Source: Uliginosibacterium paludis (GTDB lineage: Bacteria > Pseudomonadota > Gammaproteobacteria > Burkholderiales > Rhodocyclaceae). From it: 64,000 nt of DNA. Below the pieces are notes generated by a model. That model did not search any database, had not been told where the DNA came from, and worked only from the letters and a program-made list of their open reading frames with translations. Location: positions 124,001-188,000 of the forward strand of contig NZ_JBDIVF010000003.1 in the NCBI RefSeq assembly GCF_039631355.1. Direction: 5' to 3'. Below are positions 8,045 through 15,881 of the stretch, one piece after another. Every line of letters begins with the position of its first letter. The stretch's first letter is position 1. A program made the translations under genes and the position numbers.

Positions 8045-9271
8045 ATGCGTAGCAAGATCCTTGTCGCCATGGCGACCTTTGCGTTGGCTGGCGGCGCTTT
8101 CGCCGCCACCGACTATCCGAGCGGCTATACCAAGTGTGCCCAGGCTGATGGCAGTACCTGCTCCATGAGCGGTACCCGCTCTGTCGCGCTGGGCAAGTCC
8201 GGCAGCTTTGTGTATGCCACCAAGACAGGCGCCTTCGCCTGTAGCCTGTCGGCCTTCCCGACCAACAGCTTCACGACTTCCGCCTGGTGTTCCTACGGTG
8301 CCACGACCAGCAGCAGCTCGTCTTCCAGTTCGGTCGCTTCCAGCTCCAGCAGCGCAGCCTCCAGCTCGGTGGCATCCAGCGCTTCGAGCTCGGTTGCCAC
8401 CAGTTCATCCAGCAGCTCGACCTCAAGCGGTGCCAGCAGCCTGTGTGTGGCAGGTGGCGTGATCGACGGTGTGGAAGTCGATTGCGGCGGCAAGACCATC
8501 GGTCTTTCCTGTGAAGGCGACACCGAAGGCCAGGCTGCAGTGCTGACGCTCAAGAACGGCGCCATCGTCAAGAACCTTCATGTGAAATCCGGCGGCGGCG
8601 CACACGGCATTTCCTGCACGGCAGGCAACTGCACGCTGAAGAACGTGACCTGGGATGAAGTCTGCGAACACGCTGCCGGGAACTACTCCGAGGGCGGCAC
8701 CTACTCGATCTATGACAGCACGGCCTACCAGATACTGGACAACGCCTATGAGCATGGCTCGAAGCCGGACAAGTTCTTCCAGGACAACGCCTACAACTCG
8801 AAGATGTATGTGCGCAACTTCACTGCCGTGATGGTGGCGTCCACGATGTCGGGTCAGAAGGACAGCCAGGGCAACTCGGTGACGACCTACACGAGCTCCG
8901 GCAAGATCCTGCGCACCTGCGGTGACTGCTCCAGCAACAAGGGCGGTCGCACGCTCGACATGGACGGCCTGACCGTCAAGCACGTCGATTCAACCGGCGC
9001 CACGGTGAGCGGTGCGGGCCTGGATACGATTGCCGGCATCAACACCACCTGGGACAGCACCGTGCCTTCCGCTTACGCGATTGCTGACAAGGCCATCCTG
9101 CGCAACCTGAAGATCCAGTCCTACAAGCTCTCGAGCGACGGCGTGAAGAGCACGCCGAAGATCTGCGACACCTATGTCGGCAGCCGTACCCACAATGCCT
9201 CGACCAACATCGGTCAGGCGTGGAATACGACTTCCTGCAATGTCCAGACCACGGACGTGACCAGCTTCTGA
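8045..9271 (+). CDS. secreted PL3-family pectate lyase A, with altered calcium-site residues
   Basis: 408 residues. Layout: Sec signal peptide (about 1-20, cleaved in AFA-ATD), a small Cys-containing domain (21-85) shared almost unchanged with the lyase at 19310, a Ser-rich linker (88-132), then a PL3 catalytic domain (134-408). PL3 enzymes cleave polygalacturonate by calcium-dependent beta-elimination. The lysine/arginine set is kept (DK at 242-243, Lys287, Arg290 in the R-T-C-G-D-C segment). However, the usual DGIHC is AHGISC here (His187) and CEDA is CEHA (His209), so two expected acidic ligands are histidines. It may be inactive, use another metal, or act as a binding protein. AGGAGA precedes the ATG, and a terminator follows. 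Confidence 0.85.
   Translation: MRSKILVAMATFALAGGAFAATDYPSGYTKCAQADGSTCSMSGTRSVALGKSGSFVYATKTGAFACSLSAFPTNSFTTSAWCSYGATTSSSSSSSSVASSSSSAASSSVASSASSSVATSSSSSSTSSGASSLCVAGGVIDGVEVDCGGKTIGLSCEGDTEGQAAVLTLKNGAIVKNLHVKSGGGAHGISCTAGNCTLKNVTWDEVCEHAAGNYSEGGTYSIYDSTAYQILDNAYEHGSKPDKFFQDNAYNSKMYVRNFTAVMVASTMSGQKDSQGNSVTTYTSSGKILRTCGDCSSNKGGRTLDMDGLTVKHVDSTGATVSGAGLDTIAGINTTWDSTVPSAYAIADKAILRNLKIQSYKLSSDGVKSTPKICDTYVGSRTHNASTNIGQAWNTTSCNVQTTDVTSF
8306..8440 (+). repeat. Ser-rich linker-coding repeat
   Basis: Degenerate AGC/TCC/TCG-rich tract encoding about 45 residues, nearly all Ser with some Ala, Val and Thr. It links the N-terminal accessory domain to the PL3 domain. Such low-complexity linkers are common in secreted carbohydrate-active enzymes. 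Confidence 0.8.
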
Positions 9272-9298
9272 TTGCACGGACGCTTTAGTTGAAAGTGC

Positions 9299-9330
9299 AA
9301 GCCCCGACGGCCTGGCCGCCGGGGCTTTTT
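9299..9330 (+). terminator. rho-independent terminator after pectate lyase A
   Basis: AAGCCCCG and CGGGGCTT arms around a GC-rich loop, followed by a T run, about 28 bases after the stop. It separates the lyase from the propeller gene downstream. Confidence 0.88.
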
Positions 9331-9368
9331 CATGACATGCCAAGGCAGAAACAGCTGCCGGGAATCGA

Positions 9369-11438
9369 ATGCTTCCGATGAAACGCGCGATCTGGATCGG
9401 TTTTCTGATGCTTCAGGCTTGCCTGCCAGCCGTATCTGCGGCGCCCGCGGCGCGGGTCATTAATGCCGATCTGCACGCCTTGTGGCTCAGCGACGATGGC
9501 AGAACGGTGCTGGCGGGCGGCGCCGACGCGACGCTGCTGAGATCCGCAGACGGGGGGGAGCATTGGCAGGCTGGATTGCTGCCGACCGGTTTTGACGTCA
9601 GCCGCATCGAGGCGGATGACAAAGGGAATTTTCTCGCGCTGGGTGAGCAGGGCTTGCTGCATTCGTCTGATGGCGGCGTGAGCTGGCAAGCGGCACAGCT
9701 TCCTGCAGGATTGACCGCCTCCGCGATTGCCTACGATGCCCGCCATGCGCGCTGGCTGGCGGCGAGCAGACAGCAGGGCCTGCTGCGCAGCGATGACGGT
9801 GGTCTCCACTGGCAGGCAGTGCCCATGCCGAGCGCGGTATCGCTCGCAGCGCTGGCAATGCTTGATGACGGTAGCATCATGGCTGCGGGGGCTCATGGCC
9901 AGATCGTCCACTCGCGGGATTTCCACCGCTGGCAGCGACTCGAGGCGCCCTCCCAGGAGGCCATCATGCGATTGCTGGTGCTGCCCCGAAAGGCCGGTGT
10001 GCTGGCCTTCCATGCAGAGGGGAGCGTGAGCCGGATTTCGTCTGATGGCAGTCGGGTTGTTGCCGTCGCCAGTGTGGGAGACGTCATGCCCTCCGCGCTT
10101 GGGCACGACGCCCGCACCGGGCGGGTGTTCGCCGCGACGCCTCGCGGTGAGGTGCTGCGCTCGGCTGATGCCGGGCGCAGCTGGCAGTCCGCGAGTGTGG
10201 TCGACAACATCTTTCTGACCGGCTTGCTGACCGAGCGTGCCGACAAGGCGCTGATCGTGGCGGGTGGCCGCGGAACCATTGCGCGCTCGCGCGATGGCGG
10301 CGCGAGCTGGACGGTGCTGAACGGCAACGCCTGGACGAGCCGCCTGCATGCGCTGGCTTCGAGCGCGGACGGCAGGCGGATCGTCGCGGCCGGAACCGGA
10401 GGCCTGCTGCTGCTCAGCGAGAACGGCGGCGACAGCTGGCGTGCGTTGCAGCCGGATCTGCGCGGCTATGTGAATGATCTGGCCGCAGCGGGGTCATCGC
10501 AGGCGCTGCTGGCCGCCGGCATGGATGGCTTGCTGATCCGCAGCGAGGATGCCGGGCTTCACTGGCAGCAGGTGGAGGTCTCGCCGCCACTGGAGGTGTC
10601 ACTCATGTCGCTGATCCGGAGTCCGGATGACGGAAGCATGCTGGCCGCCGGACCGATGGGACGCTTCCTGCGTGCGGATGCGCGGGGGCAGCAGTGGTCC
10701 CGGCAGACGGTCCCGGACGCGGGGGAGGGCTATTTCCGCCAGATCGTGGCCGGCTCTTCCGCCCGGACACTGCTCATGCTAGGGAATCCGGGCCGCCTGA
10801 TGCGCTCGGACGACGGCGGGCGCAGCTGGCAGGCAACGGATGCCGAAACCCTTGTGGCCGGGCAGGGACTGGTACAGATCGCGGCGCTTGCCGGGCAGGT
10901 CTTCCTGGCTGCGGCGCCGGATGGCCGGATGTTGCGCTCAGACGATGACGGCCAGCACTGGGTGGCACTTCCCGGACCCGGGCCGCGCATCAGTCAGCTG
11001 CAGGCCGATGAGCTGGGCAAGGTTGTCTGGGCCATCGGTCCGGAGTCGCTTTTCCGCAGCCGGAATGCCGGTGACAGCTGGGAGCGGATCGATACGCCCG
11101 GCACGACGGTCGGCCATCTGCTGCGCACACCCGCCGGCACGCTGCTGGCCTTTGGCAGCGCGGGGCACATCCTGCGCTCGGATGACGACGGGGCCCGCTG
11201 GGCGAGCGTGGCGTCGGGTGTTTCGGCCAGCTTGCGGCGAGGTCTTGCGGATGCGTCCAGCGGACGGGTTTTTGCGGCTGGCCGCGAGGGCACCGTTCTC
11301 GTTTCCGATGACGATGGGCGCAGCTGGCGTGCGCTCATGGCAGGCACACGGGCGCATCTCAACCGTCTTTGGCTGAGCGAAGACGGCGGCGTGCTGGTCG
11401 TGGCCGGTGAGCGGATCGTGCGCATCCCCTTGCGCTGA
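9369..11438 (+). CDS. secreted YCF48/BNR-type beta-propeller protein 1
   Basis: 689 residues: a signal peptide (to about residue 24, ending AVSA), then about 15 tandem repeats of ~40-45 residues. Each repeat carries the BNR/YCF48 signature (for example RSADGGEHW, RSDDGGLHW, RSDDGGRSW). The chain ends in AGERI, a closing motif shared with the two paralogs. Repeats of this type fold as beta-propeller blades. In plants and cyanobacteria YCF48 assists photosystem II assembly, but bacterial copies of this size have no settled role. No catalytic motif is seen. The ATG at 9369 is preferred over 9378 for its spacing to GGGA. It converges with propeller 2. Confidence 0.8.
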   Translation: MLPMKRAIWIGFLMLQACLPAVSAAPAARVINADLHALWLSDDGRTVLAGGADATLLRSADGGEHWQAGLLPTGFDVSRIEADDKGNFLALGEQGLLHSSDGGVSWQAAQLPAGLTASAIAYDARHARWLAASRQQGLLRSDDGGLHWQAVPMPSAVSLAALAMLDDGSIMAAGAHGQIVHSRDFHRWQRLEAPSQEAIMRLLVLPRKAGVLAFHAEGSVSRISSDGSRVVAVASVGDVMPSALGHDARTGRVFAATPRGEVLRSADAGRSWQSASVVDNIFLTGLLTERADKALIVAGGRGTIARSRDGGASWTVLNGNAWTSRLHALASSADGRRIVAAGTGGLLLLSENGGDSWRALQPDLRGYVNDLAAAGSSQALLAAGMDGLLIRSEDAGLHWQQVEVSPPLEVSLMSLIRSPDDGSMLAAGPMGRFLRADARGQQWSRQTVPDAGEGYFRQIVAGSSARTLLMLGNPGRLMRSDDGGRSWQATDAETLVAGQGLVQIAALAGQVFLAAAPDGRMLRSDDDGQHWVALPGPGPRISQLQADELGKVVWAIGPESLFRSRNAGDSWERIDTPGTTVGHLLRTPAGTLLAFGSAGHILRSDDDGARWASVASGVSASLRRGLADASSGRVFAAGREGTVLVSDDDGRSWRALMAGTRAHLNRLWLSEDGGVLVVAGERIVRIPLR

Positions 11439-11455
11439 GCGGTCCGGCGGCAGGC

Positions 11456-13534
11456 TTACTCGCTCAGCCGGAAAATGCGGTCACCCCAGAACAGGATCGC
11501 ATCTGCAGTGCCCAGACTGCCGTTGATGCGGGCGTCCAGCGTGTCGGTCGCGGCCTGCCAGCGCTGCCCGCCATCCTCCGATCTGAGGATGGGCCCGCTG
11601 CGACCGGCCGCGAAAAGCGTGTCGCGGCCGGGGGCTCTGACGACGGTGCGCAGCAATTCCTGACTGCCGGAGCTGGCCGCCTCCCAGCTTTTCCCCGCAT
11701 CGAGCGAGCGCAGGATGCTGCCTTTGCTGCCGACGGCGACGATGCCATGCGGAAGTCCAGGGATGGCTTCGAAATCGCGCGGCTCGCTGAAGACGGGCAG
11801 GAAAACCCTTTCGAAATGCTGGCCGCCGTCCTCCGAGCGCAGGATTTCGCCCTCCTTGCCGGCAGCGAGAAACACGCCCGCCAGGTAACGGATCCGATTG
11901 GCTCCCCGCGCGTCCTGGCTCGCTGTGGCCTGCCAGTGGCGACCGCCGTCCGTGCTGAAGACCGGCAGGCTGTCGCGACCAATCGCGACGATCTGCTGCG
12001 CGGAGCCGTCGTGCGCGGCGGATTGCCAGATGATGTCCGCGCTGGCGTCGCTGGCTGACCAGTCTGCTCCGCCATTTTCCGACACCAGAATGCCGTGGTC
12101 GGTGCTCAGCGCAAGCAGCTTGCCGCCGGGCAGCACGAGAAGCGGGCCAAGGCTGCCATCGCCGCCCAGCTTCTTTTCCTCCCAGCGCAGGCCGCGGTCA
12201 GTCGAGCGCAGCAGCATGCCTTGCGTGCCCGCGGCAAGGAAGGACTGGCTGACCGGCTCGTAAGCCACGCTGAAAAAGTAGCGATCGTCCGGCTCACGCA
12301 CCGGAAACCAGTTGCGCCCGCCGTCTTCGGATCGGGCGAGGCTGCCTTGCGTACCGGCAGCGATCAGCAGGCTGCCATCGGTGGCCAGCATGTGGGTGTA
12401 GGCGTTCACGCCTTCCCGAACGAGCTGCCAGCTGAGGCCATCGTCGCCCGAGCGCGCGATGACGCCACCCGATCCTGCCGCGACGAGTGCGCCTGTCGGC
12501 AGTCGCTTGAGCGTTTCGAACTCCTGCCTTGTCGGCACTGAAGCTTCCATCCATGCCGTGCCGCGTTCGCGGCTTCGGGCGAGGGTGCCCTGCGCACCCG
12601 CGACGATGAATTCGTCATCTCCGGTGCTGATGACGGAGGAGAGAAAACGCCCGGGCATGCCGGCCAGTATCTGCCAGCTTCGGGCGCGATCAGCCGAACG
12701 CAGCAGGCGGCCATCCGCGGTGGTGGCGAGCAGCACGCCGCTGCGACTGGCCGCGAAGGCATTGATGACGGGCGGCTTGGTACTGGCGGGCATGCGGCTG
12801 CGTTTCCAGCGCAGTGCGCGGGCATCGGTATAGAGGATGCGGCCATCGGCAAAGCTCGCGATCACGAGCCCTGGCAGGACTTCCTGCAGTCGCGTGAGTG
12901 AGGCCTTGTCTAAACCGGACAGGGGCGTCCAGCGTTGGCCTTCATCCTGCGAGCGGGCAAGCAGCCCCTGTTCGCCGCCCGCCAGCAGAACCCCTGCCGA
13001 GCTGCGCAGCAGATGGGCAATGTAGCCGCTGCCGAGCCGGAGTTCTTCCCAGCGCTGCCCGCCATCATCCGATCGCATGAGCAGGCCTTTTTCGCCTCCT
13101 GCGAGCAGTACGGAGGCATCACTGCCGGCCGTGATGAGCGCGCGCAGATCCGCCGACTCATGAATGCTGCCGCTCGACCAATGCCTGCCGCAGTCCTCCG
13201 ATATCGCGATGCTGCCTCGGGTGCCCGCGGCAATGTAGCGCGGCGGATGCGCGCTTGCTGCCACCGTGTAGAGCGTTGCGCCGAGATTCAGGCCGGCGTT
13301 GCCCCAGCGCTGCCCGTCGTCGGTGCTCAGCAGGAGGCTGCCGTGACTGCCCGCGATCACGCTGGTTTCGCATTGCTGGAGGCTGGTCACGCTGAAGAGA
13401 TTGGCGTTGCCGGTTTCGAGCCTGAGCCGGGAGGACTGGGCCTGCGCGACGGCAGGCAGGAGGCTGGCCAGCGTCAGGCAGAGGAGACGGCGGCTTGCGC
13501 CGGCAACTGCGGGAAGAATGGCGTGGCGAGGCAT
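11456..13534 (-). CDS. secreted YCF48/BNR-type beta-propeller protein 2
   Basis: 692 residues from the ATG at 13534, chosen for its AGGAG site and because it places a signal peptide (ending AVAQAQ) at the N-terminus. A longer frame to 13687 lacks such a site. The mature part consists of ~15 blade-like repeats (LLSTDDGQRW, LMRSDDGGQRW, ILRSEDGGQHF) and ends in WGDRIFRLSE, matching the closing motif of its neighbours. The start is 217 bases from propeller 3 on the other strand, with a long inverted repeat between them, so the pair may be co-regulated. Function unknown. Confidence 0.8.
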   Translation of the reverse strand: MPRHAILPAVAGASRRLLCLTLASLLPAVAQAQSSRLRLETGNANLFSVTSLQQCETSVIAGSHGSLLLSTDDGQRWGNAGLNLGATLYTVAASAHPPRYIAAGTRGSIAISEDCGRHWSSGSIHESADLRALITAGSDASVLLAGGEKGLLMRSDDGGQRWEELRLGSGYIAHLLRSSAGVLLAGGEQGLLARSQDEGQRWTPLSGLDKASLTRLQEVLPGLVIASFADGRILYTDARALRWKRSRMPASTKPPVINAFAASRSGVLLATTADGRLLRSADRARSWQILAGMPGRFLSSVISTGDDEFIVAGAQGTLARSRERGTAWMEASVPTRQEFETLKRLPTGALVAAGSGGVIARSGDDGLSWQLVREGVNAYTHMLATDGSLLIAAGTQGSLARSEDGGRNWFPVREPDDRYFFSVAYEPVSQSFLAAGTQGMLLRSTDRGLRWEEKKLGGDGSLGPLLVLPGGKLLALSTDHGILVSENGGADWSASDASADIIWQSAAHDGSAQQIVAIGRDSLPVFSTDGGRHWQATASQDARGANRIRYLAGVFLAAGKEGEILRSEDGGQHFERVFLPVFSEPRDFEAIPGLPHGIVAVGSKGSILRSLDAGKSWEAASSGSQELLRTVVRAPGRDTLFAAGRSGPILRSEDGGQRWQAATDTLDARINGSLGTADAILFWGDRIFRLSE

Positions 13535-13629
13535 GAGCGCTCCTGTGTGGTGGTGCTGCGACGGCGATCCGCTTTCATGTTGCCTTTCATCCGCATCGCC
13601 GATCTTGCCCTTGTCATGGACTGCCGGTG

Positions 13630-13654
13630 TCCGGATCATGCATGCAGATCCGGA
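13630..13654. promoter_or_regulatory. inverted repeat between divergent propeller genes
   Basis: TCCGGATC, nine bases (ATGCATGCA), then GATCCGGA: eight-base perfect arms in the 217-base divergent promoter region of propellers 2 and 3. It is placed to act on both genes and suits a dimeric regulator. Confidence 0.45.
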
Positions 13655-13751
13655 GCGGGGGGCTACAGTCTGCATGTCAGCAAGCATGCCTGCCTTTCTA
13701 CCGGGCGGACAACATCAGGGCGCGCAGCGTCCGACTTCCGGAGACAAGTCA

Positions 13752-15878
13752 ATGCCGAAAAAACGTTTTCCAGATGTGTGCTGGCCGGGCGTGCTGATGG
13801 CTGCCTGCCTGCTTCTGCAGGGGTGTCGCGAGGATGCGGCGACGGCTGCCGTGGTCGCGAAGCCGCTTGCTCCGCCCAGTTACGCAGCACACGTCGTCAA
13901 TCCGTCTTTCTACACCGCCTTTGCAGGCCAGGATTACCTGCTGGTGGCGGGGACCGATGGCGCGGTCTGGCGGAGCGATGACGGAGGCATGAACTGGACG
14001 ATCGGCACGCCGGGCCGCATTGCCTCGCTGAGCAGACTGATGGCGGTGCCCGGCGTCGACAGGCTGATCGCGGCCGGTGCAAACGGTGCGCTTCAGACCA
14101 GCGAGGACGGCGGACGCAGCTGGACGCCGCGCGTCCAGGGTGCGAGTGCGCCTTTCCAGAGCCTGTTCGCGTCCGGAGACGGCAGATTGCTGATCGCGGC
14201 GGGCTCGGAAGGACTCATGGCGCGCAGCGAGGACGGCGGTCTCGGCTGGCAGCCGGTTGCCTTGCCCGGGCCGGTCACGATCGGACATGTGCAGGCGCTG
14301 CCGGGCAAGGGCGGGTTGATTGCCGCGGGCGCTGCCGGCGCAATCATCGTCTCGCGGGATGCGGGGCAAAGCTGGCAGGCGGTCGACAGCGGGACGCGCG
14401 AAGCCATCACCGCGTTGCGGGTGGAGCAGGGCAGTGGAGACATTCTGGCCGGGCTTGCAGATGGTCGCCTGCTGCGTTCGCGCGATGCGGGTCAGCACTG
14501 GACACCCGTCTCGACCGGACTCAGCTATGTCCTGCAGTTGCTTCAGGATAGGCAGAGCGGCGTGATGATTGCCTTCGGCTCCGATGAGCGCATCGCACGC
14601 AGCGAGGACGGCGGCCACAGGTGGGCTGTGGTGAAGGCGCCGGAGCGCGCCACCCTGCTCAGCGTGGTGATGCAGGGGCGGCGCATCGTGGCGGCCGGAG
14701 ATCGCGGGCTGGTGCTGATTTCGGATGATCTGGGCAAGCACTGGAAGGCCGTCTCCGCTGGCGAGGCACGTCCGCTCAACAGTCTGGTGGTCGATCCGCG
14801 CAGCGGCAATCTGCTTGCTGTGGGTGGAGGCGGCTGGATCACTGTGTCCACCGATGCGGGGGAGACCTGGCAGACGCGCCGGCTCGGCATTGCCGAGTAT
14901 GTCCATGGCATTGCACGCGACCCGGTCAGCGGAGCTCTTTTTGCGGCGGGCATCAACCGCACCGTGTCGCAGTCCCACGACGGCGGCCGGACCTGGACCA
15001 GTACGGTGATGACCCGGCTGGCCGAGCCCGGCTACCTGTTTCGTGTTGGCGTCGAACCGGTGTCGCGGACGCTGTTCATGGCTGGCGGCAAGCAGTCCTG
15101 GCTGCGGACGGCCGACGGCGGCAAGCACTGGGAGGCCGAAACCGCGGCAGAGGGGGCGGTGTATCAGGGCTTCCTGGGTCATCCGAAAAGCGGCACGATC
15201 ATCCTGTACGGAGACTCCGGGTTGATGGCTCGCCTCGCACGCGGTGCGACGCAGGCGGAGATCCTGCCAAGGATCGTCGAAGGAGCCTGGTTCCGTGGCG
15301 AGTTTGACGAAAGCTCCGACACGATGTGGCTCTTCGGTGCCGACGGTGCGCTCGCGAAATCTACGGATGACGGTCGAAGCTGGACACGGATCGCCGTACC
15401 CACCGAGGTGACCTTTTACGGCGGCATTTTTGACGCGGCGCACGGTCGCTTCCTGCTGGCGGGTTCGCGTGGCGTGATTCTCCGCTCCGCGGATTCGGGG
15501 AACACCTGGGCGCAGGTCGAGAGCGGCACGGTGGCCATGCTCGGCTCGATGATGGCGGAGCCCGCCGGCAAGGCCTTGCTGGTGGCGGGTGCCAACGGCA
15601 TCGTGCTGCGTTCGACCGATGAAGGCAAAAGCTGGCTGCAGAGCAGTACCGGTACGGAGAGCCTGCTGCGGGCCTTTACCGTCGAGCCCGATAGCGGCGC
15701 GCTGCTTCTGGCCGGGCGCGATGGCGTGATCCTGCGTTCGCTGGATCAGGGCGTGAGCTGGCAGGCTCTGGCGTCGAACACTGATGCCCGCCTGAAAGCG
15801 CTCTATGCAGATCCGGCCACGGGCAACCTGATTGCCTATGGTGACCGGATCGTGTTTTTCGAGCGCTTGAAGCCGTAA
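13752..15878 (+). CDS. YCF48/BNR-type beta-propeller lipoprotein 3
   Basis: 708 residues from the ATG at 13752 (GGAGA seven bases upstream). The N-terminus is a lipoprotein signal with lipobox LQGC, so the mature Cys is probably lipidated and the protein anchored to a membrane. The rest is ~15 repeats with the blade signature (RSDDGGMNW, TSEDGGRSW, RSLDQGVSW), ending in YGDRIVFFERLKP. It is paralogous to the proteins at 9369 and 11456 but the only lipid-anchored one. No enzyme motif is visible. A scaffold or binding role is possible but unproven. Confidence 0.82.
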   Translation: MPKKRFPDVCWPGVLMAACLLLQGCREDAATAAVVAKPLAPPSYAAHVVNPSFYTAFAGQDYLLVAGTDGAVWRSDDGGMNWTIGTPGRIASLSRLMAVPGVDRLIAAGANGALQTSEDGGRSWTPRVQGASAPFQSLFASGDGRLLIAAGSEGLMARSEDGGLGWQPVALPGPVTIGHVQALPGKGGLIAAGAAGAIIVSRDAGQSWQAVDSGTREAITALRVEQGSGDILAGLADGRLLRSRDAGQHWTPVSTGLSYVLQLLQDRQSGVMIAFGSDERIARSEDGGHRWAVVKAPERATLLSVVMQGRRIVAAGDRGLVLISDDLGKHWKAVSAGEARPLNSLVVDPRSGNLLAVGGGGWITVSTDAGETWQTRRLGIAEYVHGIARDPVSGALFAAGINRTVSQSHDGGRTWTSTVMTRLAEPGYLFRVGVEPVSRTLFMAGGKQSWLRTADGGKHWEAETAAEGAVYQGFLGHPKSGTIILYGDSGLMARLARGATQAEILPRIVEGAWFRGEFDESSDTMWLFGADGALAKSTDDGRSWTRIAVPTEVTFYGGIFDAAHGRFLLAGSRGVILRSADSGNTWAQVESGTVAMLGSMMAEPAGKALLVAGANGIVLRSTDEGKSWLQSSTGTESLLRAFTVEPDSGALLLAGRDGVILRSLDQGVSWQALASNTDARLKALYADPATGNLIAYGDRIVFFERLKP

Positions 15879-15881
15879 GAC

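Noticed and set aside
7858..8052. 64-codon open frame overlapping the start of pectate lyase A
   Set aside because: No ribosome site, no recognisable family, and it runs into the lyase signal-peptide region in another frame; more likely promoter/leader DNA.
13535..13687. N-terminal extension of propeller 2 to 13687
   Set aside because: The extension lacks a ribosome site and would bury the signal peptide; it also covers the divergent promoter with its inverted repeat.
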